Assembly: GCF_004363215.1 (NCBI RefSeq)
Contig: NZ_SNYS01000005.1
Coordinates: 248,001 to 312,000 of the forward strand
Direction of reading: 5' to 3'
Source: Methanimicrococcus blatticola
Lineage (GTDB): Archaea; Halobacteriota; Methanosarcinia; Methanosarcinales; Methanosarcinaceae
DNA length: 64,000 nucleotides
The position numbers were made by a program, and so were the translations under genes. The notes under the pieces are model-generated. The model was not told the origin of the DNA. It worked only from the letters and a program-made list of their open reading frames with translations, and searched no databases. Shown here one piece after another: positions 9,519-17,882 of this stretch. Each line of letters starts with the position of its first letter. Position 1 is the stretch's first letter.

Positions 9519-9779
9519 ATGTAATGATAAATTATGAACATACACAAAAACATGAAATCCTATATAAAACCTGCCGTTCGGCTCAAAGGTTTACATATAA
9601 ACCTCACAGCATTCATTTTAGTTTTTGTTTTATCAAAAAAAGTTAGGTTTACATTGACAAAATGAAGAAAAAAGAAGACACCGGGAAAAAAGGAAAGGGA
9701 AAAGAAAGCATCGGAAAATTGTACAAAAGCGTGGGGTGGTTTTTGAAAACATTTTGAAAAACGGCATTGATTGGCACCG

Positions 9780-10357
9780 GTTTGTGCGGTGGCGAGATGA
9801 CAGGGGCAGCAACAGCGAGCAGTTGACGGCAGCGGCTGTAGTTGACGGCAGCGAGAGGCAAAGCGGAAAACGGCAGGCATCCGTGCCCCCGTTCGCGTAA
9901 GCGAACGGATGTGATAAGAAAGAGCAGATGCACGCAGTAGCACAAACAGATGCAGCAGCACAAACCAACGCAGCAGCACAAACAAACGCAGCAGCACAAA
10001 CAAACGCAGCAGCACAAACCGACGCAGCAGCACAAACAAACGCAGCAGCACAAACAAACGCAGCAGCACAAACAAACGCAGCAGCACAAACAAACGCAGT
10101 AACACAAACAAACGCAGCAGCACAAACCAACGCAACAGCACAAACCAACACAGCAGCACAAACCAACGCAGCAGCGCAAACCGATGCAGCGAAGCAAAGA
10201 CCCAATGCAAAACAAATGCAATGCAGATGCAAACAAACCTGAATTGATTGGAGAAGCTGTTTCCATTTTTTGCTGTATCGGCTGAGTACGAATCCGCAAA
10301 TTTCCGATTTTTCATTCCGCTTCGCTCCATTCAAAATCGAAAATTAGCGGGTGGTTG
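9780..10357 (+). repeat. mosaic intergenic repeat island A
   Basis: First of four related islands. Order on the plus strand: a GC-rich block with short GGCAGC-type repeats (9780-9885); a palindrome GTTCGCGTAAGCGAAC (9891-9906) followed by GGATGTGATAA; an array of about 17 units of the 15-mer GCAGCACAAACAAAC (about 9940-10195); a spacer; TTGCTGTATCGGCTGAGTACG; and a hairpin at 10294-10350 (CCGC, AATTT and CGATTTT pairing with GCGG, AAATT and AAAATCG, with A-A and C-A mismatches). Long open frames here are low-complexity products of the repeats and are not called as genes. It ends about 100 bases before the RNase P RNA promoter. Confidence 0.85.
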
Positions 10358-10460
10358 CGTTGGGTTTTAATTATTTTCAAACCATACATCCGTTTTTTAA
10401 ATTTACGGAAAAACCGATGTATCAATTATTTTTGATTTATTAATTGAAAGAAGAGAATTC

Positions 10461-10468
10461 TTAAATAT
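10461..10468 (+). promoter_or_regulatory. TATA box of the RNase P RNA gene
   Basis: TTAAATAT lies about 25 bases upstream of the predicted 5' end of the RNase P RNA near 10490, the usual archaeal spacing. Confidence 0.55.
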
Positions 10469-10489
10469 CACGCCGTCCTTTTTCAAACA

Positions 10490-10768
10490 ACGCGGGAGCG
10501 GCAGGGCGGCTGCGGGAATTCAATTTCCTGAGGAAAGTCTCCCCACCCTCTTTCAAATTTGCGGATGTTTGTGAAGAACATTTGGCGAGAGTCAAGGCTA
10601 TGGCACAGAAACGATACCGGGCCGTGTTTGCGATGATGTGAAAAACTGAGGCGCACGGCGCACGGATGCAACGGTAAAACCCCGCAGGTGCAAGTTGTAT
10701 CGGGAGTACGCGTTCGATTTGAAAGCGCGCCTGATGTTAAAAGACGCACAGCCGAATGCCGCCGTACA
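10490..10768 (+). ncRNA. rnpB: RNase P RNA
   Basis: The catalytic RNA of ribonuclease P, which matures tRNA 5' ends. Conserved regions are visible in order: CR-I (TGAGGAAAGTC, about 10529-10539), the CR-II/III block with GGCACAGAAACGATACCG (about 10603-10620), and CR-IV-like GATGCAACGGTAAAAC (about 10665-10680). The terminal helices close on themselves: GCGGCA at 10498-10503 pairs with TGCCGC at 10757-10762 (P1), and CGGCTG pairs with CAGCCG (P2). At roughly 280 nt it is compact for an archaeal RNase P RNA. The exact ends are estimated from P1 and the TATA box. Confidence 0.87.
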
Positions 10769-10918
10769 TTTCATAAAATTCAATTTTATTGATGAATCAA
10801 AGATAAGAATGTTCTTTGAAAGTACAGAAAACAGAAGGGAGCTTACTCGCCGGACCCGCGTATTCATTTTAAATATTGTAAATAAATATTGTAAAATAGC
10901 GATTTTGCGGCACGCAAA

Positions 10919-11665
10919 TTAATTCTCTGACGTTGCCGTTTCTTTTTTGCAACTATCGGCGGAAACGGATGTTTTTTTGGACGGAGCTTTTTGAATAATA
11001 TCAATAATTTCACCGAGATTATTCAATTTATAATCCGGTTCAAAATAGAAATCGCGGTCATGATCATTGCGGTCACCGTATGCGGCGTACGCGGTTGTCA
11101 TTCCCATTTTTTTGGCAGGAGCGATGTCGCGGCGAAGACTGTCGCCGATGTACATAGATTCATTTGCTTTTGCGCCGGTTCTGTTCAACGCGAATTCAAA
11201 TGCGCCGAGATCGGGTTTTTTCTTGCCGGACATATCATAAGCGATGACATCATCAACCAATCCGTCTAATTTCACGCGCTTCATTCGGCGGAAAGCATTC
11301 TCAGTATCGGCATCCGTGACAATAATAAAAGAGCGGCCCATGTCTTTGACAGTTTCAATCGTTTCGCGAACACCGTCATAAAGCTCGACATTTTCGACTT
11401 TAACATCTTCATAGATGCAGCAGCATTCTTCAAAAAGAGGCTCGGAGAAAATATATTTTTCTTTTAAGTAATCTTCAATATTTTCCAGATTTTCAAACCC
11501 GTAGATGCCGCGAAGGAAATAAGAAAGCATTTCAAGAGAGTCACCTGTCCCGATTCTGTCAACGACGGCAGAGCAGGCCTCGACTTTAGCATGAACAAAA
11601 TCAAAAAGTGTATTGTCCATGTCTGAAAAGACGTATTGAATCTCTTGTTTTTCATCCGTTGCCAT
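10919..11665 (-). CDS. HAD-superfamily hydrolase
   Basis: A 248-residue haloacid-dehalogenase-type phosphatase. Motif I is DMDNTLFDF (nucleophile D15, acid/base D17), motif II is IIVTDAD, motif III is the lysine in SGKKKPD, and motif IV is GDSLRRD. A helical C1 cap lies between motifs I and II, typical of subfamily I such as phosphoglycolate phosphatase-like enzymes. The start is set at 11665 (MATDEKQE), because AAAAGGAAA lies 8-9 bases upstream. Upstream ATGs would add a hydrophobic, unconserved extension. The substrate is not predictable. Confidence 0.85.
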   Translation of the reverse strand: MATDEKQEIQYVFSDMDNTLFDFVHAKVEACSAVVDRIGTGDSLEMLSYFLRGIYGFENLENIEDYLKEKYIFSEPLFEECCCIYEDVKVENVELYDGVRETIETVKDMGRSFIIVTDADTENAFRRMKRVKLDGLVDDVIAYDMSGKKKPDLGAFEFALNRTGAKANESMYIGDSLRRDIAPAKKMGMTTAYAAYGDRNDHDRDFYFEPDYKLNNLGEIIDIIQKAPSKKTSVSADSCKKETATSEN

Positions 11666-11759
11666 TGAAAATTTCCTTTTAATTAATAAGTGATTCAAAT
11701 TGATTACCGACAACATTATAAAGCTATCGGAAATTTGCAAAAATAAGAACAAGAGACAT

Positions 11760-11888
11760 CAAAAGATATAAGAGACTGTCAGTCGGAAAATCAGAGAGAA
11801 TCAGAGGAAAAATCGAGGAAAACCGGAAGGAAAAATCAGAAGAAAAACGGAAGGAAAAATCAGAAAAATCAGAGAGAAATCGGCAGAG
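11760..11888. repeat. purine-rich degenerate tandem repeat
   Basis: About 130 bases composed almost only of A and G with scattered C and T, built from GGAAAAATCAGA-like units. It fills the gap between the HAD hydrolase gene and the downstream end of the MBL-fold gene. It looks like slippage-generated sequence without a gene. Confidence 0.5.
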
Positions 11889-11890
11889 AA

Positions 11891-12868
11891 TCAGAGAAGA
11901 AATTCTTCTCCGACGTCCAAACAATTTAAACAGCAATTGATTTCGCCGTCGTCGTCCAGCCGGCAAATAGCGCGGTAAGGCTCGCCAAGCGGCTCCTGCC
12001 CCATTTTATAAGTGCCGTAATGCATCGGAATCAGATGTTTCACGCCGAGCACCTTTGCGGCTTCGGCGGCTTCATCGGGTGAAATGTGCGCGAATTCGGC
12101 AACGGAGCGCGGCGTATAAGCGCCGATCGGGAGAATAGCGTAATCTATTGACGGGAATAACTCGGCAACCGCTTCAAAATGAGATCCCCACGCCGTATCG
12201 CCGCCGAAATAAATCGTTTTATCATTGCAGCGAATGATGAAACTGCCCCAGAGTTTGTTGTTGCTGTCAAGGATATGCATCCGGGACCAGTGAAAACTCG
12301 GAAGGAAATAAACTTCAACGCCGGGCATTGTTTTATACTGCTGATACCAGCCGGCTTCCTGATAGTTTTTCGTGAAATATTTGAGATAGCTGCCGCCGTT
12401 GAGAGGGAGCAGTGCCTGCGTTTTTTTATTGCCTTTGAAAATTTTATAAAGCGAGCGCGTGTCGGCGTGGTCGTGATGCATATGTGAAATCAAAACGTAA
12501 TCGACGTACTTGAATTCATCAATTTCACACGGAATCGGAACCATACGCGGGCGTGTCGGAAAACCGAAATAAGAGGGATCTGTCAGGAAAGTTACGCCGC
12601 CCAAGCGGATGAAAAAAGAAGCGTGGCCGAGCCAAACAATCATGTCATCCTCTGATTTGATGAAATCATCGTTCGGGCAGAATCCGAGACGATACGTGTC
12701 GTTTTTGCGCGCCTCTTTATGCGGGTTATTCAGCCGGGATTTCAAAAAATCCGCCATTTTAATCGGAGCGGGTTTCTCGTTTATAAAAGAACGGCCTTTC
12801 ATGGGATTTCCTTTCCAGCCTTCTTTAATAATCGGAAGATCAGGGTTGAAGAGATATTCTTTTGCCAA
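11891..12868 (-). CDS. MBL-fold metal-dependent hydrolase, NAPE-PLD/UlaG-like
   Basis: A 325-residue metallo-beta-lactamase-fold enzyme. It has the LGHASFFIRLGG strand, the metal motif SHMHHDHAD (about residues 136-144), the later ligands in GGDTAWGSHF, and a C-terminal PMHYGTYKMGQEP histidine motif typical of N-acylphosphatidylethanolamine phospholipase D-like and UlaG-like hydrolases. In archaea the substrate of this subgroup is unknown; a phospho- or lactone hydrolase role is likely. It is divergent from the flavodoxin-like gene, and both promoters must lie in the 139 bp between them. Confidence 0.87.
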   Translation of the reverse strand: MAKEYLFNPDLPIIKEGWKGNPMKGRSFINEKPAPIKMADFLKSRLNNPHKEARKNDTYRLGFCPNDDFIKSEDDMIVWLGHASFFIRLGGVTFLTDPSYFGFPTRPRMVPIPCEIDEFKYVDYVLISHMHHDHADTRSLYKIFKGNKKTQALLPLNGGSYLKYFTKNYQEAGWYQQYKTMPGVEVYFLPSFHWSRMHILDSNNKLWGSFIIRCNDKTIYFGGDTAWGSHFEAVAELFPSIDYAILPIGAYTPRSVAEFAHISPDEAAEAAKVLGVKHLIPMHYGTYKMGQEPLGEPYRAICRLDDDGEINCCLNCLDVGEEFLL

Positions 12869-13007
12869 AATTACACCTTTCGTTTTTGAAAATTAAAAAT
12901 ATTTTGTTTTGAAATATAAATTATAAAATAGAATATAAACTTTCTTAATTTCGGGAACTTTTTATAAAATGCAGGGTTTGTTAGGTCAAAAAGAAGAGAG
13001 GGAGAAA

Positions 13008-13559
13008 ATGAAAGTTATCGGAATACTGGGAAGTGCGCGTGAAAACGGCAGCACGAATTATTTGATGAAAGAAGTGATGGAAGAGTCGGCTGCCAAAGGT
13101 GCCGAAACAAAAATCTACAATTTGGCGAAAATGAACATCGGCGCGTGTTTCGGCTGTGAAGCTTGCCGAAAAACAGGAAGCTGCGTCCGCAAAGATGACA
13201 TGCATATTTTGTATGACGAGATGAAGACGGCAGACGCCATCATCATCGGAACACCGATTTATATGGGTGAAATGACAGGACAGCTCAAAACATTCATTGA
13301 CCGCTGTTTTGCTTTAAAAGACGCTGACCGTAATTCACTTATTCCGGCGGGCAAGAAACTGGCAATTGTCATAACACAAGGCGCGCCGATGCCTGAACAT
13401 TACGCAAAAACGCCTGAAAGAATTGAATATATATTCCAAGGTTACGGCTTCGTTCCGGTCGGAACGGTTACCGCCGTCAGCGTTCATAACACGGATGAAT
13501 TGTTGAAAGACGAAACAATTTTGGAAAAAGCGCGTGAGCTCGGCAAACAGTTAATATAA
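13008..13559 (+). CDS. flavodoxin-fold NAD(P)H-dependent FMN reductase / iron-sulfur flavoprotein-like
   Basis: A 183-residue flavodoxin-like protein. The FMN phosphate loop is GSARENGSTN (residues 8-17), and a cysteine cluster GACFGCEACRKTGSC follows near residues 47-61, as in methanogen iron-sulfur flavoproteins and related reductases. PIYMGEMTGQLKTFIDR is the second FMN-binding loop. The start is placed at 13008 behind GAGAGGGAG; an upstream ATG at 12969 would add 13 residues without a ribosome site. Likely an electron-transfer or quinone/oxygen-detoxifying reductase in the cytoplasm; the partner is unknown. Confidence 0.85.
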   Translation: MKVIGILGSARENGSTNYLMKEVMEESAAKGAETKIYNLAKMNIGACFGCEACRKTGSCVRKDDMHILYDEMKTADAIIIGTPIYMGEMTGQLKTFIDRCFALKDADRNSLIPAGKKLAIVITQGAPMPEHYAKTPERIEYIFQGYGFVPVGTVTAVSVHNTDELLKDETILEKARELGKQLI

Positions 13560-13658
13560 ATACAAAATATAAACACAAGACAGAAAATAAAAACAAAACA
13601 TCGAAAATAAAAAACATAAAAAATAAAAAACATAAAAATAAAAACAAAGAACAAAAAC
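13560..13658. repeat. A-rich low-complexity leader
   Basis: Nearly pure A with repeated AAAATAAAAAACATA-like units between the flavodoxin gene and nifB. It may serve as an unstructured leader for nifB; nothing else is visible. Confidence 0.4.
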
Positions 13659-13670
13659 GAGGTGGCTTTT

Positions 13671-14573
13671 TTGAAAGATTGTATGAGCGACGACATGAAG
13701 AGAAAAATTTCCGAACATCCGTGCTATTCGCCTGAAGCGCAGCACAAATTCGGAAGACTTCATTTAGCGGTCGCGCCGTCCTGTAATATTCAATGTAATT
13801 ACTGTGACCGAAAATTTGACTGCGTGAATGAAAGCCGCCCGGGCGTCACCAGTGAAGTGCTGTCACCCCAAGAAGCGTTGGAGCGAACGACACGCATTTT
13901 GGAACAAAATCCCTACATCAGCGTCATCGGCATCGCCGGTCCCGGAGATCCGTTAGACAATGACGAAACTTTTGAAACATTCCGACTGATTCGTGAAAAG
14001 TTTCCGGAAATCACGCTCTGTATCAGCACAAACGGATTGCTGCTGCCTGACAGATTTGATGAGTTGCTGGAATCAAACGTGGAAACGCTGACAGTAACGA
14101 TGAACGCATTTGATCCCGAGATTCAAAAAGAAATTATCAGCATGGTTTATTACGGCGGCAAAAAATACGAAGGAAGAGAAGCCGCCGAACTGTTGATTCA
14201 AAAACAATTAGAAGGAATTGAAAAAGCCGTCGAAGCCGGCATGACGGTTAAAATTAACACCGTTCTCATTCCGGGAATCAATGATAAGCATATTGTCGAT
14301 CTGGCGAAAAAGATGAACGAACTTGGCGTTTACATCATGAATGTGATGCCGCTGATTAATCAGGCCGCTTTTGCCGACATTGTTCCGCCGACAGATCAGG
14401 AAAGAAAAGTAATCCAAGACGCTTGCGCGCCGTATGTCAAACAGATGAGACACTGCCGCCAGTGCCGGTCAGACGCTTACGGTTTGATCGGAAAAGATTT
14501 GTCTGTTGAAAAGCAGCCCCGCAAAAAAGAATTCAAACCGATCACGATTTCAAAAAACGATGAAAAGAATTAA
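13671..14573 (+). CDS. nifB: NifB, radical SAM FeMo-cofactor biosynthesis protein
   Basis: A 300-residue radical SAM protein. The SAM cluster motif CNIQCNYC is at residues 38-45, preceded by the conserved HPCYSPEAQHKFGRLHLAVAPS leader. The C-terminal CRQCRSDAYGLIGKD supplies ligands for the K-cluster modules. In the family it makes the 8Fe-9S-C precursor of nitrogenase cofactors. The C-terminal NafY-like domain of many bacterial NifB proteins is missing, as in other archaea. A TTG start is chosen because GAGGTG lies six bases upstream; a GTG at 13662 and an ATG at 13683 are alternatives. No other nif gene lies in the window, and it is followed after ten bases by the marker 2 gene. Confidence 0.85.
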   Translation: MKDCMSDDMKRKISEHPCYSPEAQHKFGRLHLAVAPSCNIQCNYCDRKFDCVNESRPGVTSEVLSPQEALERTTRILEQNPYISVIGIAGPGDPLDNDETFETFRLIREKFPEITLCISTNGLLLPDRFDELLESNVETLTVTMNAFDPEIQKEIISMVYYGGKKYEGREAAELLIQKQLEGIEKAVEAGMTVKINTVLIPGINDKHIVDLAKKMNELGVYIMNVMPLINQAAFADIVPPTDQERKVIQDACAPYVKQMRHCRQCRSDAYGLIGKDLSVEKQPRKKEFKPITISKNDEKN

Positions 14574-14583
14574 GGAGCAAACT

Positions 14584-15588
14584 GTGTCCAATTTAAACCG
14601 ATATTCCGGAGATTTACAAAAACTCGCCGAATCCATCCGCACTTTTGACGGCACCTCCCGAAAAGGACCGATTGCATCAGTTTCTGAAATATTCAAAGAA
14701 GTTGCCGATGCTTACGGCGGCTGCATTGCTGATTTCGGTGACGACGCGGCGGTGATTGATCTTGGAAACGGCGACGTTATTTTGCTTGCCGCTGACGGCA
14801 TTTGGGGCAGGTTGATTGAAAAAAGCCCGTGGTGGGCAGGGTTCACGTCTGTGATTGTCAACATTAATGACATCGTTGCGATGGGCGGAAAACCGCTTGC
14901 GATGGTGGATGTCGTTTCATCAACAGATCCTGAAACGTTTAAAGAGATTTTTAAAGGAATGGCGGAAGGCATTAAAAAGTTCGGCGTTCCTGTTGTCGGC
15001 GGTCATACGCATCCGGAAGGGGAGAAATCGCTTTCCGTTGCGATTGTCGGCACCGCTAAAAAAGAACACATCATTCGAAGCGATTCAGCAAAACCGGGTG
15101 ATGTCGTTATTTACGCGATTGATTTGGACGGGCGGACCGGACCGAATTCGCCGTACAGTTTTGAATCCGTTTCTTCAAAAACACCTGAAGCACTTCGAAA
15201 AATGTATGAAGCCCCTCAAATTGTCGGGCAGCGACAGCTGGCAACCGCTGGAAAAGACATCAGCAACCCGGGAATCATCGGAACGCTCGGCATGCTGTGT
15301 GAGACGAGCAGCGTCGGCGCGCGCATTCGGTTGGCGGACGTGGTGATGCCTGAAGATTCTGAAATTACGGTTGAGAGATGGATGCTGATGCATCCCGGAA
15401 CCGGATTTGTTTTGACGGCAAACCCCGAGAAAGCGGAAGAATGTATGACTGTGCTTCGTGACGGCGGCATGACGACAGCGATTTGCGGTGAAATAACGGC
15501 GGAGAAGAAAGTCATCATTGCGGATGATAAAAATACAGCTGTCGTTTTTGATTTTGAAAAGGATAAAATTACGGGAATTCGGAAATAA
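14584..15588 (+). CDS. methanogenesis marker protein 2 (AIR synthase-related)
   Basis: A 334-residue protein of the PurM/ThiL (AIR synthase-related) fold found almost only in methanogens and relatives. The ATP-binding N-terminal part has DFGDDAAVIDLG and a long NINDIVAMGGKPLAMVDV strand, and VVGGHTHPEG is a phosphate loop. The exact reaction is not established in the family; a role in modifying or assembling a methanogenesis cofactor or enzyme is assumed. A GTG at 14584 is preferred because AAGGAG overlaps the nifB stop at the right distance. A reading from 14506 would overlap nifB. Confidence 0.85.
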   Translation: MSNLNRYSGDLQKLAESIRTFDGTSRKGPIASVSEIFKEVADAYGGCIADFGDDAAVIDLGNGDVILLAADGIWGRLIEKSPWWAGFTSVIVNINDIVAMGGKPLAMVDVVSSTDPETFKEIFKGMAEGIKKFGVPVVGGHTHPEGEKSLSVAIVGTAKKEHIIRSDSAKPGDVVIYAIDLDGRTGPNSPYSFESVSSKTPEALRKMYEAPQIVGQRQLATAGKDISNPGIIGTLGMLCETSSVGARIRLADVVMPEDSEITVERWMLMHPGTGFVLTANPEKAEECMTVLRDGGMTTAICGEITAEKKVIIADDKNTAVVFDFEKDKITGIRK

Positions 15589-15691
15589 TTCGATGAATAG
15601 TCGGATTAAATCATAATTCTAACTTTTTTAGATAACAAATATTACCTGAATATGAACGTTAATATAACGGGCTTAACTTAATCATTGAGTT

Positions 15692-16429
15692 ATGGAACCG
15701 ATGGCAACTCTTATTGTGATAGGAATTTTGTCAAGTGTTTTTATATTCGGGTTGAAGACGGGGATCGGCTGCGGTTTTTCAAAAACCGGCTGGAAAGTTG
15801 TGTTTGTCTTGTGTCTTTTATACTTCGGTATCGCGCTTGTGGCGGGTTATTTTATGGATGCGATTGATGTCACATCCTTTATGAGTTCACCGTTAGCTTC
15901 CGCGATTCATATTACGCTTGCTTTATTCTTATTGGGCGGTGGCATTGTCACAATGAAAAAGTGGCATGCCGGCTGTGATGTATCGAATAAAACTTTTTTG
16001 ATTATGGTTTTACCGTGTCCGGTTTGTATGGCCGCGCTTCTTGTTTCATGTGTCGCGCTTTCAACCGTTGTTGAATTGGACGGCATCGTTATCGGCGCAT
16101 TGGTCGGTATTGTTTTTGTGCTTTCGATTTTGCTGACAACTTTTGTCATGAAAAATTTGAGCAAAATGACGCAAAAACTGCATATCAACTTCGCGGGAAC
16201 ACCTGACACGCTTGGCGCAATTATGGTCTTTATCGGCCTTTTCTATTTGATTGCGGCCATTATGATTCCGGCTTACATCGGCGCAAGCGCTGCACGTTCA
16301 ACGATTCCGATTGTATTCGGAACAGCCGAACTCACGGTTTTAATCTGTGTTTGTCTGCTGGTTGTTTTTGGTGCCGCTTTAACGGTCGCCGCTGACAGAA
16401 GCCGGGAAAAAAGTGCCAAAGGACAATGA
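15692..16429 (+). CDS. DUF2162 polytopic membrane protein (putative transporter)
   Basis: A 245-residue integral membrane protein with about six or seven hydrophobic segments and a conserved cysteine pair, LPCPVCMAALLVSC, in the middle. It matches the archaeal and bacterial DUF2162 family of predicted transporters. It is first in a co-oriented block with an ExbB/TolQ-like channel, a DUF2149 protein and an exported CobN-like chelatase. By position and fold it resembles HmuV of the Bacteroidetes haem operon (family recall, not a search). The N-terminal MEPMATL start leaves a second ATG four codons in. Its likely job is transport or membrane anchoring for the tetrapyrrole system. Confidence 0.75.
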   Translation: MEPMATLIVIGILSSVFIFGLKTGIGCGFSKTGWKVVFVLCLLYFGIALVAGYFMDAIDVTSFMSSPLASAIHITLALFLLGGGIVTMKKWHAGCDVSNKTFLIMVLPCPVCMAALLVSCVALSTVVELDGIVIGALVGIVFVLSILLTTFVMKNLSKMTQKLHINFAGTPDTLGAIMVFIGLFYLIAAIMIPAYIGASAARSTIPIVFGTAELTVLICVCLLVVFGAALTVAADRSREKSAKGQ

Positions 16430-16491
16430 AAAGAATAACAAAAAGATGTTATGAGGATTAAAATATAAACAAAATAGGAACAGGGGAAAAT

Positions 16492-17157
16492 ATGGCAGAG
16501 ATTGCATTATTATCTGATTTCGGGTCGACCGTATCATACATTACGTACATTTTTTCAAATTCGCTTTTGTATCCGGTCATGCTTTTATTGATTTTATTCG
16601 TGATTTTATCACTGATTTTGGCCGGCGAATTTATTACGGAATACACACGCCGACACAGAGACCAAAGAATTTTGGAAAAGGAAACGCACAAAATCAGCAA
16701 CATTATGGAATCATCGGCTTCGGCAGAATCCAAATACAAAGAAACGGCATCCGTTCTCAGAAGTTTTGACGGAAATCAAACGCAAATGGTTGCCGCTTTT
16801 GCGAAAGATGCCGCCGTTTCGGTAGAAGAAGGCGACTTGAAGCACGTTGAAAAGATTGCGGACGATTATGAAGTCCGCATGATGAAAAGAACGGAAAAGA
16901 CCAGAATTATTACAACGGTCGGCCCGATGCTCGGTTTGATGGGAACATTGATTCCGCTCGGCCCTGCTTTAATCGGCTTGACCGACGGCAATATTGATGA
17001 ATTGGCAACAAACCTTGTGATTGCTTTTGCTACGACCGTCATCGGTTTGTTTGTTGCGGGCATCAGTTTCTGCTTGACCACGATTCGCAACCGCTGGTAC
17101 TGGCAAGATATGATTGATATTGATTACATCATTGACGCATTGGAGGAAAAGAAATGA
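16492..17157 (+). CDS. MotA/TolQ/ExbB-like proton channel
   Basis: A 221-residue protein with an N-terminal membrane span (about 12-45), a cytoplasmic segment (about 50-135) and two further spans, the last region containing GPMLGLMGTLIPLGPALIGL and the long helix TNLVIAFATTVIGLFVAGISF. This is the signature order of ExbB/TolQ. Such proteins form pentameric channels that turn proton or sodium flow into work on a periplasmic or surface partner. Its last four bases (ATGA) overlap the DUF2149 start, so the two are translationally coupled. In an archaeon without an outer membrane the partner is presumably the surface CobN-like protein. Confidence 0.85.
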   Translation: MAEIALLSDFGSTVSYITYIFSNSLLYPVMLLLILFVILSLILAGEFITEYTRRHRDQRILEKETHKISNIMESSASAESKYKETASVLRSFDGNQTQMVAAFAKDAAVSVEEGDLKHVEKIADDYEVRMMKRTEKTRIITTVGPMLGLMGTLIPLGPALIGLTDGNIDELATNLVIAFATTVIGLFVAGISFCLTTIRNRWYWQDMIDIDYIIDALEEKK

Positions 17158-17555
17158 GCCGCCGCTCCAGAAAGACGAGACGCGGTTCACTATTTTCACA
17201 GAATACTGTTGAGAATCCGATGAGCAGCGTCGGAAACGTTTTTGACGTGGCGATGGTTTTCTCCGTTGCTTTACTTGTTGCAATTGTCATGTCAGCCGGA
17301 TTGACCGAACTGTTAACAGATCAGGACATTACAATCGTTAAAAATCCGGGTCAAGAGAATATGCAAATTATTCAAAAAACCGAAGAAGGCATCGAGATTA
17401 TGGAAATCAACGCGGAAGAGCAGATCGGCGGCGGTATCGGCGACGTTCTCGGAACAGCATATCGTTTAGAAGACGGGCGCGTCATATATGTTCCGGAAGG
17501 AAATGAAACGATCGGCGACTCAAACGCGGCTGCAAGTAATGAAACATTGAGTTAA
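17154..17555 (+). CDS. DUF2149 single-span protein, probable ExbD/TolR-like partner
   Basis: A 133-residue protein with a basic cytoplasmic N-terminus, one membrane span at about residues 29-50 (VGNVFDVAMVFSVALLVAIV) and an external acidic C-terminal domain. The aspartate D31 at the start of the span sits like the essential aspartate of ExbD/TolR/MotB, which carries the ion. Together with its coupling to the ExbB-like gene this makes an ExbD-like role likely. Family membership is recognised; the functional analogy is inference. Confidence 0.75.
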   Translation: MSRRSRKTRRGSLFSQNTVENPMSSVGNVFDVAMVFSVALLVAIVMSAGLTELLTDQDITIVKNPGQENMQIIQKTEEGIEIMEINAEEQIGGGIGDVLGTAYRLEDGRVIYVPEGNETIGDSNAAASNETLS

Positions 17556-17882
17556 TCATTTCGATTAGCTCCTTTTTTTATTTTTTCGATTCTGTTTTTA
17601 TTGATATTTAAGATTCATAAAACCCGAAGGGAACTTTGCGATTTTTTCAAAATTTGTGCGGCTCGCGCGCGCAGGCGTCACCCCAAAACAATTAACAAAA
17701 TAGAGAGAATGTATTACCCACAAAGATTACAATTATTATCTAAAAATTTGAGTTTATATTCAATGAACACCTTGAATAATAAAGTCAACTCGTTTCGAAA
17801 ATATTCATGCCGAAATAAGAAATTAAAAAGGCAATCGGGTTTGAGTTATTAAATAGACAATATAAAATTGGGGAGTTTATGA
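17556..17882 (+). other. spacer before the CobN-like gene
   Basis: This 327-bp gap holds no supported gene. A GC-rich patch GGCTCGCGCGCGCAGGCGTC is at about 17650-17670, and similar patches follow other genes. A TATA-like TATTAAATA lies at about 17847-17855, and GGGGAG at 17871-17876 is the ribosome site of the chelatase gene. The chelatase could therefore be transcribed both with and without the upstream genes. Confidence 0.45.

Noticed and set aside
9928-10242. Plus-strand frame coding an AAQTN pentapeptide repeat
   Set aside because: It follows the 15-bp repeat exactly, starts inside the repeat module and has no ribosome site or homologous unit in the other islands.
9560-10334. Long minus-strand frames of 216-256 codons rich in Leu/Cys/Phe/Ala across island A
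   Set aside because: All three minus frames are open because the GCAGCACAAACAAAC array has no stop in any of them. There is no ribosome site, and composition is that of translated repeats.
10483-10867. Minus-strand frames of 88-89 codons opposite the RNase P RNA
   Set aside because: They are antisense to clearly conserved RNase P RNA regions and have no coding features.
17601-17852. 83-codon frame between DUF2149 and the CobN-like gene
   Set aside because: Basic, low-complexity product without a ribosome site; composition matches the AT-rich spacer.
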